Shown one piece after another: positions 25,411 through 37,829 of a stretch of 64,000 nt of DNA. Origin of the DNA: Lepeophtheirus salmonis (taxonomy: Eukaryota > Arthropoda > Copepoda > Siphonostomatoida > Caligidae); the NCBI RefSeq assembly GCF_016086655.4, contig NC_052144.2, forward strand, positions 27,063,896 to 27,127,895. Direction: 5' to 3'. Numbering within the stretch: the first letter of the stretch is position 1; each line of letters starts with the position of its first letter. The position numbers were made by a program, and so were the translations under genes. The notes beneath the pieces are model-generated. The model did not search any database, was not told the origin of the DNA, and saw nothing but the letters and a program-made list of their open reading frames with translations.

Positions 25411-28400
25411 CTTGTTCAACTTTATAAATCCTTAATGCTAACGTTTTATCCAAGCTGTGACGTCATAAAATAAATTTGCTTATATAGTTTTACAGATTTT
25501 TAATAATTAAAATAGTCAATAACACTTTTAAATTATTTCAAGGCCCTTTTAAAAAAAAAAAAAAATAGAAAAAACCCATTACTAAGTCATGTGTTATATA
25601 TTGTTTCTTTTATTTTACATTTTATTTGTATATAGGTAGTGCGTTAACATATAAACAATCTTGACAAAAAAAAAGAAAATGAAACTTTCTTAATCTACTG
25701 TTTGATATAATTCTTATAAACTCATCGATGTTTTATTGACTTATTTTGGTCATATATATATTCTAATTTATGGGAGGGTATGAGATACTCAGGAATTTTA
25801 TTTAAAGTCTACATTCTTCATTTAATAAAATATGAGACATTTTTTCAGCTCCGACATGAGCTTCATATAGAATATCATTTCATTTTTCTATAATTGATGA
25901 ATAATTATAAGAATTTTGATTGTCTAATTTTTTTAATTAAAATTAAATACTTTATCTTAAACAATATTTATTATTTTTATTAGAAAAAGACAAATCTATT
26001 CCTTTTATAGGATAATAAATATGATGTCACTATTTGCTGGATGTCACAATTTGAAGAAAAAAACCAATATTATAATAAAAATAAATTTTAACTTTTTTGT
26101 CAACAATTCGATATTGAATTTAATAATAATCAAACCTGTTTGAGGCGATTGACAAATTTTACTTACAACTTTGGAAGATTTGAGTTTGCAAAAGAAAATA
26201 TACAAAGGTGATGTTAAATGACTATTTGATGATCTTTGCCAAACGCTTTTCTACAGCTGTTTCTTCTGCGTTCTTGTTTTTAACCCTATTTTCAAAGTAA
26301 TAAGAAAAAATTGCAAATGTTACGATCTTTATGGCCCCTTCATACGTGAATCAATACATCTATAATATTTTGAATTAATTAAATATGGGTTCAAAGTCAT
26401 ATTAATGGTAAAAGGCGACATAAAAATATAACTTCTCGTAAATGTAGTATTTAAGGATTTTCTTAGGATGTTCCATTTTTAGGGTGATCTATTAATTTGA
26501 TACTTTATTGTATTTTGGTGACAAAGTTATGTTTCTAAAGTTTAAGTCTTCGGAGGGAGTTTTTATGATCTCTTTAGCCATTCAAAAGTGATTTTTTTTA
26601 AACATTCTATATTTGTTCAGAGGTTATGTTGCTGTGTATCAAAAATTTCAGTAAAGCTTCCTTTTCTCAAGTAATACAGAAGAATATAATTCTGATTTCC
26701 ATAATAAAGAAAAACAAGTTATACCCGAACCAGCCACAACGTATACTTAAACGATCAAAAACACTGTAATGACTTCCAAATAGAATCAAATAAGTATCAA
26801 AGCTTAATCTTAAAATTTATTGCAAGTTGCTGAAGTAATCAAAATTACTGTTATGTTGAGTATCAAAATTAAATGTACACATAGTTGATCAATTCTTACA
26901 AAGAAAAAGAACAAATCATTAATATTTTTTATAGAAAAATAATTCAATATTGCTGAAGGGTATCAAAAATATCATAATGAGGTTTTTTTAATATTCTTAA
27001 TGTATAATTTGGAGATTTCTTTAGGATTGATGTAGCTATGTTTAAATTCATTTCCCTGATGGTATCCAGATTGATTATGAGTAAACGTGTACAATCTACA
27101 TTAGGGTAATGACAATTCTTTTATTTATGGTAAACCACTCACAAACTAGGAACTTTTACATGTAGTTGAAGAATATTAGTAGCATTTCTGAAAAAAATGA
27201 AAAAATCCCCCTTCCGGTAAAGCAAAGGAATTGGATAAATCTTTCATTTCAAATATTTACTAAAATATACACGAAAATATAGCGTTATTTTTATTATTTA
27301 TAAATTTTTAAATAATTGATTTCAAGTAGCAAAATTTACATTATTTAAATATATTTTTTTCTATGAGCATCAAATTTTAACATTTTTCTATTTTTAAACT
27401 TCAATATATATCTCCTTTATAAGTTTCACAGAGTTTTCTGGATTTTGGTTCAATCTGAGCGTATTGTTCACATTTTCAATGGGTTTTCAGGCTATTAATT
27501 GCTTTATCTTGAAGAAATATCGGTCAACAATATGTATATATATATGAGGTCAACAATTTCATATATTTTGATTTATTGTAACTTCGTGTTTAAAAACAAC
27601 ATACTAAGTCTATATATTGCACGTGAATTCCATCGTGTTGGACATAAATTCGAAAACATCTTCCACTTGATTTGAGGCCAATGAGAAATACTTGCATATT
27701 GATGGTGAGCCTAGAATAGTTCATATAAGTAGTTGAAATCATTTCGCCATCCTGGGTTTTTACTTCTGTTAGTTAGCTTCATACATTGTTAGTTGGTTAT
27801 AATCTCTTAGAAGGGACTCGTAGTGCAATGGTGTATTTTGAATAAATAAGTAGCTCAATTCATGTCTGGTGGATGGCTCGTCATTCTATGTTTTAAAAAT
27901 ATTTGGTGTTGACATCCAATATATTGTGGTGTATCAAAGTCTTTATATATGAAAATGTCATGTATCACATTTATATACCCAGTATTTACTACTATAGTGT
28001 TATAGATTATCATGCGAATATTTTCTCAGGCATCTTAATTTTCAATTAATTAATGCAATTAATTACATATGCCCTTGGCAAGGCTATTTTCACATTTTAA
28101 GAACACAAGATTGATTTCCAAAATAGCGTATCTTAACATTACATGATATCTTTTTCCTCATAGTCTTTTACCATCAAAATGAATTCAATAATAAACTCCA
28201 CTCTATAATTTTTGAACAAAACCATGATTTTTATTTTCTGGGATTCTCTTATCACTCGTGGGGATACATTTGATCTCGTTCGAATATAGTTGCAAAAACA
28301 TGATGCGTCTTTTAGGTAGAAATATTGTTACTGCGCGTCAATAAACTTTCTGTTATGGTTTTGCTCTTCCTTTATGTATTTTGTATTGCGGAGATGAAGA

Positions 28401-29896
28401 TAAATTGATTTGGACGTAGTCAAATAATCATCGCCAGGCTCAAAGACAGTTAGTTGTAAATACTGAGTTTGGATTTTTGGTTTGGGTAGGTGTATTGATT
28501 TTAAAGATGTTTCTTTGACTATAGAATAACCGAAATTGTCTCAACTCTTAAGCTGAGTCTAGTATTATACCTATTTTTTTTTCAAATTGAGGTTCTTTTT
28601 TTAAATAAGAGCTTTAGAGAGAGGGAAATCAAGAATTCATTTCCAAAGAAATTCTGAATTTTTAATTATAATTTTGATGCCATTCTGTATCGTTTTTCAC
28701 TGCTAAATAGATAAATATATTTTCCAATAGTTTAACAATTTGTAGGCGTCTGATCAAGATTTAAAAGTTGATCAACCATTGGAATATTAAGAGCTCTTTT
28801 TGACTTCGAAAAAGAAGATTTTTTTTTTTTCCAAATTGACGAATTGGACATATTTCTTCAATAATAAATTTAATAAATTTTTTATCGTTTCTACAAAAAA
28901 ATAACTATATTTTTATATATTCTATCTTTACTAGTTTATTAAAAATCATACAATAACTTCCATTTAAGACTAACGCTGTTTATTTGGTGTATATTAAATT
29001 TCTGAGTAAATTACTTTATTTCAAGATATTGCTGCCATTGCAACTATTACATATTATATGAAAAAATAATTTAAAATCTTCAAAAATGGGTGGAAGTTTT
29101 TGATATGTTCAAAAAAAGATATCATTTATGAGATTTCAAACAATTATTCCTCGTACTTAAGGGGTTTCATTTGCTAAATAAAAAATATGAATTACCCCAG
29201 TGTACATAAATTGGCGGTCAGAATTTACACACATGCTTCTCTTCTAAAAGAATTTATATTTACCATAGGAATTAAATCATTCAATGTAAAATTTGGATCA
29301 TGATTTCAATGAATTATTGGTTCCAGTTGATTTGTATTCAACTTTAAATGCGCAAGATAAAGAATCTTTCAAAGTTGTCATTTCATGATAATTTCAACTT
29401 CGAATGACATCAATATCATGGAACTTTGCAATTGTATTTAGTAATATTCACATTAGTTTGTTTAAGAAATTATTTAAAACATTTCTGAAATTCGTTTGGT
29501 TAGATATAGTTAATATTCTAATCACATCAAACTTTCCAATTCAAAAGACATCCGTTCTATGTCAATGTAATCCTTGGGTTATTTTTTTGGGTAAAACAAT
29601 AACTTTTACAATTCTGTTTGAATTAATTGAAAGGCTGACTGAGAAATGTTAAGAAGAAATATAGGTTTAATTGTTTTCACATTAAGATACAGTTCTTTTA
29701 TTTTAATCATAAATTTATTGTATTAAATGTTACTAATCGAGGAAAAATTGCAATAAATAGACGTCTAACAATATAGAATTAAGTAGCAAAACGTGTACAT
29801 GTAATTAATGTTAATTTTCCAAGAAATGTTTTTGTGATTATTGTGAACCATTCTGGTTCAGCCATCCTTTATGGCTATAACAAACATTTCGTCATT
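25411..29896. other. Long non-coding stretch
   Basis: No supported gene apart from one tentative minus-strand terminal exon at 26222-26285, reported as a finding. The frame at 29404-29652 is hydrophobic and unrecognised. Confidence 0.4.
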
Positions 29897-30182
29897 ATGA
29901 CTGAGAAAAATACTGGGAAGGATAGCATCTCAGATCTTCAAGATTCTGAAGTTGAGGCGGCGAGAATTATGGACATTGTGCAGTGATCCAGGAGCCTGGT
30001 TTTCAGGGCGGCCAAGATGAAAAATGATGAAGATCTCTCCAGCAAAGGAGGAAGTGCATGGAACTATTTAAAGAGAGATCTGGAGTTCCTGCTAGCTTGG
30101 AGAAGAAGATCAAGGAGGACCACGCCAAATCGACGAATCACCCAACCAATAACTTCTCCATGACTTTTTTAAGTGAATAATG
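29897..30182 (+). pseudogene. Mariner-type transposase N-terminus
   Basis: The first frame opens with MTEKNTGKDSISDLQDSEVE and meets a stop after about 30 codons. It continues in the same register as AAKMKNDEDLSSKGGS and then shifts to a third frame reading SLEKKIKEDHAKS. That last stretch matches the linker between the two helix-turn-helix motifs in several Tc1/mariner families (E-K-I-x-x-x-P-x-K-S-M-R-x-L-A). The element is cut off at about 30180, where LINE sequence on the other strand begins, so one has inserted next to or into the other. Confidence 0.5.
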
Positions 30183-30185
30183 GTA

Positions 30186-32280
30186 CTATTGTACTTTCGT
30201 TATAATTGCATGATGTAGGATCTTTTTAAGGGACGTCAAATCGAAAAAGTCGTCCTCAGAACTTTTCCTCCAAAAGATTATTCCACCTCTTTGCAACGAC
30301 AATAAAAGCTGCCCGGAGAGCTTTGCAGTCATATAAATGTGAAATGTAATTTCCTCATCTACCGTACAGAAAAAACTCCACTCCTCTGGTATCATAATAG
30401 AAGACACCTCAAGTCTACCTTTACAGACTCTGTAACTAAACTACTTTTCAGCTGGAGACAAAATGGGGTTCGTAAAGCCTCGACAAATTTTCTTTCCAAT
30501 CATATTCAGACCTCTTCGTCTCCCAACACTCTCGATTAATTTGATTTCAGACCTTTTCCGCAATGACCTCAGATCTGATACTCTCAAAAAGGAAAGAGCA
30601 TTTCTAAATGTACATTCTTTTTTCAGATGTAATTTATTGGGGTTCATCTTCATGTCAAAAATGATTTTTTTATGCTGTATCTTAGCCAAAAGCCCGTTAC
30701 ATTTTCTAAGATCCCCTACGGTGTTAACATTTGGAATGTTTTGCAAAGAATTAGGAATCGGTAATGTTGAGCCTCTCAGAGGTATATTTTGACCCAGCGA
30801 TAACAGCTTCTGGATGGTCTATTGAACATCACAAAGAAGGGAACTTAATAATTCGTGAATGATAAGATGCTGTATGATTGGTTGTATACCATCTTTAGCA
30901 TTATCCTATCCTAAGACCTCGAGATGTACTGAAATGTTCCACAAGTTTTGTTCTTTTATACATTTCAAAATCCATTCCGCCTGAAGTGCCCTCCAAAAAC
31001 CTCTAAAATCCCCAATCCTTCAAGTCCCTTTGAGTTATATATTCGTTTGCAAGAAATATTTCTCTTTTTCTCCAGATCTAAAAAGGATTTCATGTAACCA
31101 TCAACTTTTTAGCATACCATTTCGTCAAAACCTGTTACTTTGATAATATGAATGACTTAGACATTATATATCTATTCTACTTGTCTATACCTTCCCCTCA
31201 ATGAAAGCCTAGACGTTATATACTTGTGGTGTGGAAGTATATCTTTTTTAATAGTTACTTTGTTGATTGAAGAAGCCCCGTTACCAATTGTTACTCCTAA
31301 AACACTGATGTCAGTTTTCACCAAATGACAAAAAGTTTCCAAAATAGCACTGTTTTTCGAGACAATTTCTGTCTTATATTTATTGATTTCCAGACCCGAG
31401 AGTTTTCAATCCAAGACAAGTTCCTAAACATTTCTATAATTACGGCAATGGTGAAGACTCTTCCAGCATTAATGATGGCTGCAGTATCATCAGGATAGGC
31501 ATATTTTGATTCTCTTCAACGTACTCTGGTCTTATGTCTTAGTCTGTGACTGCTTATAGTCCTAAAAAAGGGATCTACTGCAATAATAAAGAGAATCGCT
31601 GCAACGAGGTCTCCCTTCTAACGTCCACTGCCAACGTTAAAATTGACCGTACTATAATATCTCCAAAATATTTTGATTTCAATGTTTCTTTAACATGGCG
31701 ATGAGAAATGGTGTCGAATGCCTTTTTAAAATCAAGATCTAAAATAGAAGTCTTCTCATCATTTAGCAAGACCATTTGAAGATGAACAATTATATTTTCA
31801 ATTTTTTCCACTGTAACGAACCCCCGTTGAGAGGTATCTAATATGTCAGGCAGTATCTCCTTTAGTCGTTTAGTAATGACATATGAGAAAATTTTGTACA
31901 GAGTATTATGAAAAGTTATTGGTCTAAGGTTACTAACAAATCTTGTATCCTTGTTCTTTTTTGGAAAAGTTATGAGTAATCCATCGTTGATATATGTCAG
32001 AAATACGCCTTCCATAATAATATATTCGAATAACTCTTTTAAAATAGGCGCAAGTTCTTGAGCAAAGATTTTGTATAATTCAAAGATAATCCTAGACGGT
32101 TCTGGAGATATTTCCTTTCTTGCCACAGTTTTGGATAGAAAATACTATTTGTGCGTCAGAAATATGTCTTTCTGTGGTAGATACTGATTCGGGAATATTG
32201 TTAAGTGTATTTTTAGTGCAAGTTACTGAATTTTTGCATTCTCTGCAACAATAGAGCTCTTCGAAATCATCAACAACTAT
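30186..32280 (-). mobile_element. LINE (non-LTR retrotransposon) ORF2, reverse-transcriptase half, decayed
   Basis: Minus-strand reading, with several frameshifts, follows the order of a LINE ORF2. A segment EELYCCRECKNSVTC (about 32250) is followed by the RT core at 32126-31575. The active-site string YPDDT comes at 31498-31484 in a different frame. Beyond it lie the thumb and C-terminal regions: AEWIFKCI-type reading near 30970, SLQNIPNVNTVGDLRKCNG near 30740, and a Cys/His-containing end near 30340. Reverse transcriptase copies LINE RNA at a nicked target. No endonuclease domain is visible on this copy, so it is truncated or worn away at the 5' side. It is not functional. Confidence 0.85.
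31575..32126 (-). pseudogene. LINE reverse-transcriptase core (fingers and palm)
   Basis: This is the longest open part of the LINE. Residues 5-20 (EISPEPSRIIFELYKIF) match the GPDGxPxEFYK entry motif. Residues 50-80 (ITFPKKNKDTRF, then NLRPITFHNTLYKIF) match the KxNxxxxxNxRPIxLxNxxYKI motif. Residues 97-103 (DTSQRGF) match the QxGF motif. Residues 128-140 (ILDLDFKKAFDTI) match the palm motif with the first catalytic Asp in the LDFxKAFD pattern. The frame ends before the second Asp pair, which is found about 80 bases further on as YPDDT. The set of four ordered motifs makes the identification firm, but the clade (L1, Jockey, CR1 or other) is not resolved. Confidence 0.9.
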
Positions 32281-32639
32281 ATTGTTGATCGTTGAAAGGT
32301 TCTTCTATAGTTTATTATTGGAGTACCGTACATTCAATCGCCCAGATCCATAAAAAAAAATTCCACAGTTCCATTCGGAAATTTTTGCACTTTCTTGCCA
32401 GTTCTATTTTTCTAAAGCAATTAATGACGACGCAAATGTTCCATTGGAAAACATTGTTAAAGACTATATTAGATTGTTACTCCTTGTTTAACAAAATATA
32501 TATATTAAGCTTCTAATTTTTATTTGGTTGTTTTTAAATGATTTTTCTATTATCACGTATTTATTAAAGATTATTGACTGTTCTTTAGGTTATCTTTGTT
32601 AGTTTGTTAAAGTTGTACAGAAATAAATGGTAGTTTTAA

Positions 32640-33010
32640 AAAAACTTATCCATAACTGTTGGAGCCATCAGAGGGTCGTGGAAAGCGATTAGGGATTGTT
32701 CATATATACTCGGACCCTACGCTACCTTCTGATAGACGTCATGAAGGACAGGAGGATCGAGAGCTAAAGAGGCAAAGAGATGTGGCCTCCTCCCTCACCA
32801 TAAATGAACACTCTAGACTTTGCTGTGTGGACACTTTGGAAAAAGAAACCAACAAAACTCTACGCACAAATACTGTCTCACTGAAAGGTGCCATAGTGGC
32901 TCCTTGAGACAAATTGTCGGAGGTGTTTGTCATCAACTTATCCAAGGCCTTCCAGCGACGTGCAAATCCTATGATTGATGCTGAAGGTGGCGATATTAAA
33001 TGACCAAGTT
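32640..33010. other. Unrecognised G+C-richer patch
   Basis: This stretch has clearly higher G+C than its surroundings and contains overlapping open frames on both strands (plus 32659-32907, minus 32739-32945). The plus-strand frame is rich in Arg, Glu and Asp (SDRRHEGQEDRELKRQRD) and the minus-strand frame is Ser-rich. I recognise no domain. It sits between the LINE and the deleted mariner and may be a fragment of another repeat or a retrocopy of part of a gene. Confidence 0.25.
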
Positions 33011-33264
33011 AACTAAATTAAATTGAAATTAAACTTTAAGTTAGCCAAATTTGAGTGTCACAATAAAAGAATGAGAAATTGATAGTTTTGCTTTCAATAG
33101 TCATATTGGGGACAATAAAATAAAAGTTTTAAAATATAACTAAAATTCTTAGGGTTTTCAACTATTCTACTAAATATGAAAACAAATCTTATAATTAACT
33201 CAAATATGTAAATGGAATATTGACATGTATGAAATAAATAATTAATATGGATTTTTATTATACA

Positions 33265-34165
33265 TATGTGCGCGTCTAATTCTAAACACTCTGAAATTTT
33301 TAAAAATAGTTAAATAATTCTGTAATTTTTAAAGTGGTAGATGAATTAATTTATTTAGCATGAAAGATGAGAGTCTTAGACACATTCAATCTATTCAATA
33401 TTGCCACCCATGTTCTCAACTACCAACTCCAGCCGGGACTGGAACTTGCTGCATAACTTGGCGATGAATCTCTGGTTGAGGTTGGATCAGGCATTCTTGA
33501 GGGCAGACTTCATCTGTTCCTTGGACTTGTATTGGACTCCCGACAGCATCCCGTTTAAACGCCCAAACACTGCGAAGTCAAGCAGCGAACAATCAAGCAA
33601 GTGAGGCCTTTTTCTTAAGCATGTTGAGAAGAACTTCGACCTTGCAAGTCGTTTTTCCTTGTCTACAGGCTTGAGGGCTTGACGAGGGATTCTCTTTTAG
33701 ACCTTAAGGCCAAGATCTTTCTTAACTAGCCAGTCTATGGTCCTTCTGCTGACGTTGAACTCCCTGGAGAGGCCGCAGACGGTGACCTTGCCTCTCTTGG
33801 CCTCGACAGACTTTTTCACGGCAGCAACCATTTCGTCCGACTTTCGAGGCCTTGACTTAGATCTTGTGGTCGCCTCAGGAGTACCTTTGGCTACCAGGCT
33901 GTAAACGGTGGTGCGGCTGGAGTTCAGAACCAAGACAATTCTAATGGGAGTTTTTCCCCGCGCGGAAAGTTCCAAAATTGCGACTCGACGTCTCTCTATA
34001 TTATCGGCTGTTGTTTCACCGTTGCTATTTAGATTTTGCTGGTGTTTTGTTTATAACTAGTCAAGCCCCTTGCCTCGAAGTATAATCCGGATTCAACTCA
34101 ATAAAATCACGAATATGTGCATGGCGTAAAACTTAAAGGAGTGTTCAGTTTTAGATGCGTACACC
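33265..34165 (-). mobile_element. Internally deleted Tc1/mariner element with inverted ends
   Basis: The left end (33267-33290, GTGCGCGTCTAATTCTAAAC) and the reverse complement of the right end (34141-34164, GTGTACGCATCTAAAACTGA) are clearly related inverted repeats, ending in AACAC. The interior carries a transposase on the minus strand that keeps the DNA-binding half and the C-terminus but lacks the catalytic middle. G+C is well above the flanking average, suggesting a relatively young insertion. It would need enzyme supplied by a full relative. Confidence 0.85.
33399..34035 (-). pseudogene. Transposase pseudogene with deleted catalytic core
   Basis: The open part at 33975-33697 encodes a double helix-turn-helix region. 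A first helix set contains SSRTTVYSL, a linker has the GRPRK-like SRPRKSD, and a second set reads VCGLSREFNVSRRTIDWLVKK. In the same frame after a stop come IPRQALKPVDKEKRLARSK, then an abrupt join to DCSLLDFAVFG, the third-Asp region, and then SKEQMKSALKNA and ENMGGNIE, the usual C-terminus. The segments holding the first and second catalytic Asp are gone, a loss of roughly 150 residues compared with a normal length near 340. The frame is otherwise well preserved, with only a few stops. Confidence 0.85.
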
Positions 34166-35110
34166 ATTTTTTTTTTTTGGCTTTCATTATTGTTGCAGTA
34201 AAAGTTGTTAACTCATTATAATAAAAATTTTACATAAAATTAATTACTAATAATTTGGTATTATTATTTAAGAAAGTTAAATATATATTTTTTTAAATTT
34301 TTAATTAAATACATAACAACTTCTTTAAATTTTAAATACTCGTATATATTAAAATATATGTTAATACTGACTTAAAATTAGAATAGACAAGGAAAAAAGT
34401 ACGTTCAGTATTCAACAAAGATATAAAAAACCAAAAAAACAAAAAATAGAAAGCCCAGTGAGTCTCTAAAATGATATCCCATTTTTATAAAAAGACTAAT
34501 ATGCTTACAAATTCCTGATATAACTGTCATTTAATTCTTTTTCATAGAAACGTTAGATAAGGATATTTTTTTCTTCTCTAAATATGAAAAAAGTAGAATA
34601 AAATTTATAGTTTGTATTATATTTTAATTATAAATAGATTGGGCATAAAAAGATATAAATTATGTTTTTATTCTTTTCATGATAGGCTCAGAATAATAGG
34701 AAATAGGAAAAATTTCAAAACAAACCATATGGGTGAAACCTATTCATATTTGGTATACTGGAACTTTATTTTTTCTTACTTGCAAATTGTCTTATTTTTT
34801 TGCTTTGTATTCTTTGTTAAAAAGGATATCTAAAGGTATAGACATACCCTTTACAATTTTTGTACTCGAGAATGTCATTAGATTAGCCACAAGCAGCTAT
34901 GAGATGTAGGAAATGAACACAAACCTTTCCTCAGTGATTCATAGACAAAAATTACACGGATGTCCAAAAATCACATCGAGTGGGTTGTCACATTTATCAT
35001 GCTTGTACACCAAAAAAGATAAACAAAGAACTAGAGGAACTGCATGTCAGCTGAATGAAAGGAGCGAACAACGTAAAAGAAGAATAAATGACATACTTAA
35101 CACATCAGTC
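34166..35110. other. Non-coding stretch
   Basis: No supported gene. The plus-strand frame 34612-34833 is hydrophobic and unrecognised. Confidence 0.45.
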
Positions 35111-36000
35111 AATAAGTACCAGACCTGACTACCAGATGGCGCCACTAACAAAAAAAATTTTTTATTTTTTTTCGGAATTACAAATATTCAAAAGGTTACT
35201 ATCAAAATTGGATGACGTTTGATTTATTATTTATCGAGTTACAGCGGTTTATGTGACACTACTTTTGTGATTCTTAAAAAACGATGGATTCAAAGCCATT
35301 TCGTTTGTTGATTTATCATTGTTTTTTGATGGGAAAAAACACCGTTCAATCCCAAGCTTGGCTTGAAAAATGTTATCCAGACTCTGCCCCATCGAAAACA
35401 ATCCTCAAGCGATGGTTTTACCGATTACAAATGTTGTTGTACGCACACCAATGATGTTGAACGCCCTGGTCGGCCAAATGAGGTGTTACTCCGGAAAGCA
35501 TTGAAAAACTCTGAAAATCACAATGTACAATCGCAAAGTGAAGTAGAAAGAGATAGCTGACACTCTGAAGTTATCAAAAGGTAGTGTTTACACCATCATA
35601 CACGAACATTTGGGTATGAAAAAGTGTTTTTTTCATATGGGTGTGGCACGTCAGAGCAAAAGTAACAACGAGAACATGATTCAAAGAGCTGTTTGGAGAT
35701 GTTCACACGAAATAAGAAAGAGTTTTTGCATCACAATGGATGAAACATGGATTCTCCACATCACTCCAGAATCAAAACGGCAGTCTGCTGAGTGGTGTGC
35801 AGACGGAGAAACCGTCTAAAGACTCAAATATTGGCTGTGAGGGTCATGGCCTCTGTATTTTGGGATTCGGATGGAATTTTATTCAATGACTACTTGGAAC
35901 ATACCAAGCACCTACCAAAATGAAGAGGTTATGTGATTTAAAATGTGCCTTGTTTGGAAGTACAAAAAAAATTTCGTTAAATTTTCTTTACACCAAACAA
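35111..36000 (+). mobile_element. Classic mariner (DD34D) relic
   Basis: The likely left end is near 35111-35135, where TACCAGACCTGACTACCAG starts next to TA. A matching right end was not found, so the 3' part is probably lost. The interior holds a mariner transposase in plus orientation, broken by frameshifts, from 35284 to about 35990. Confidence 0.65.
35284..35990 (+). pseudogene. Mariner transposase pseudogene
   Basis: Translation starts at a good mariner N-terminus, MDSKPFRLLIYHCFLMGKN, with the expected W-L-E...PSKTxLKxWF helix-turn-helix. A frameshift leads to the linker DVERPGRPNEV. After a gap the block at 35610-35819 carries VARQSKSNNE and, at residues 42-47, TMDETW, which contains the first catalytic Asp. 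PESKRQSAEW follows, and then in another frame a loose VFWDSDGI-like stretch and NDYLEHTKH. The second and third Asp regions are missing. Normal members are about 345 residues. It is inactive. Confidence 0.85.
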
Positions 36001-37497
36001 GAGACTGTTTAAATCACCGAACCTTTTAATTTTGAGAAAAATAGTTGATGATGGGGTTTGTAGATTGTAATAAACATATTCCTTATACATCACTCCCCAA
36101 CAACTCTTAAGTACTACTTTCTGCCATTTATCTGAATACCAGCTTGATACTTAGATCTCCCTCTGCAAGAACCAAACAAAAATAATAATAGCTTTAGAAA
36201 AAAAGAAACTGTTTATGCGGCTAACAATAAAAAAACACTCTAAAAATTCCTATGATTTACATCTCTTTATATAAAATAATGTATATATTCCTAACAAAAT
36301 GTATGGATATCCATTTGTATACCTAACAATAGAAGAATAAAGTTAGCAAGTCATTTTATATTGAGAAACTTTATCAAAATAAAAGTAGAGGAGAAAGTTG
36401 TGAAAATCAGAAAAAAACAATATCACATCCTATTTTTATGTAAATATACAACTCTTTGACTTAGTTTTTGAGACTCAGAATATTTGCTAAGTACATATAT
36501 ACAAAACTAAATTCTCGAAAAAGAAATATTTTTATTCAAAGTACATAGATTTGTATATTGACATATATAAGACTATTTCTTAAGATTGTTTATTTCTAAA
36601 TGTTTGGACAACCATCCAGACCGTTATGTGCCATGGAGTATTTAAGCAGCCTTTTAAGACTTGCCTTTTGAAAAATGAAATATAACGTTTTTCAGAAAAA
36701 ATATCATTTTTTCAAAAAAACGTCATGAAACTAATTATAAACAAAGTCTATAAAAATTATTACTTTTTGTATTATATAAGGTCAAAAATCCCTAAATTAT
36801 ATATTAAAGAATGTTAATATAGTATTTTTGGAAACAAATTTAAAATGCTTAATCTCAATATTGGCCCATGGGACGATATAGTCCAAAAATATTAAGTTTG
36901 CTTCAATTTGAAGAAATATAAATTTTGAGCCATATTCTAAATTTTGAGAGGTTAGGCAGGGTCTTTGGGGTTACTAAATTTCATTTTTTTCTTTTATAAA
37001 ATCCTTTGCACCTAAAAATAATCAATCTAAGTCCAAATAGAGCAATATTTAAAACTTAGCCACTTTAGATGTGTAAACAATGATTCCCAAAAGCCTAAAA
37101 AATCGTTTTCCTCTAAAATAATAATTTCTAATAAGAAATGACATACAAATTATTGATGTACCATGTATAGAAGAGACTCTTTTTACATGAAGTTTTTATA
37201 ACTTCAACGCAACATCAATATTTCGAAAAAAAGAACCATTACTCCCAAAAACCTGAGCAGATTTGAAGCAACAGATATTAAATCCTTTCTGATATCTCTT
37301 TTGGTGGAATAGATTATAAAATGTTTTAGAGGAAATGATTTTTGGAATTCTACTTTGTCTTCACAGTGTTTTAATCTTTTATAATCCAACTATGGGGTAC
37401 TTTCAATAATAAGCGATAAATGGAAATTCAAATATTAGAGCTCTTCTCTTAACACAGTGTGGGACACTTTTTATATTCTTTAACTGACCATGGGTGG
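36001..37497. other. Non-coding stretch
   Basis: No supported gene. A 61-codon minus-strand frame at 37204-37389 is Lys/Leu-rich without a motif I recognise. Confidence 0.4.
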
Positions 37498-37621
37498 TTA
37501 CACTTCACTAATAGGTGCTTCGGTAGAAATTTCCGCTTCTCTCCAGAAAACACCACATTCTTCTGGAGGCTCTTTTTCGTCAGAAAAATAATCATTTAGC
37601 ATTGACGACACATACAAAAAT
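37498..37621 (-). CDS. Tentative terminal exon of an unidentified minus-strand gene
   Basis: On the minus strand a pyrimidine-rich acceptor (TTTGCGTTTTACAG) ends at 37622 and is followed by 40 open codons. The composition looks protein-like: VSSMLNDYFSDEKEPPEECG, then REAEISTEAP, ending at a stop at 37498-37500. The acidic, Pro- and Cys-containing stretch contrasts with the Lys/Asn/Phe chance frames nearby. No upstream exon was identified and I do not recognise the protein. It could also be part of a transposon or chance, so this is a candidate only. Confidence 0.28.
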
Positions 37622-37829
37622 CTGTAAAACGCAAACATTACTACATATACATAGTTATGCGGTTAAATTCTATCAAAAAAGTACCAGGAATCGTTAATTT
37701 AAGTTGCCTGCGCTGAAGGCATTATTTTTCTGGGTCGGCAAGACTGTCTTTCATTATAATGCCAAGTTTGAGCACGATCTCTAGACTAGTTTGCTTGCAA
37801 CAACTCGATAAAGCAGTCTACCTCATTAG

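Noticed and set aside
30463..30792. 109-codon plus-strand frame
   Set aside because: It is the antisense of the LINE C-terminal region.
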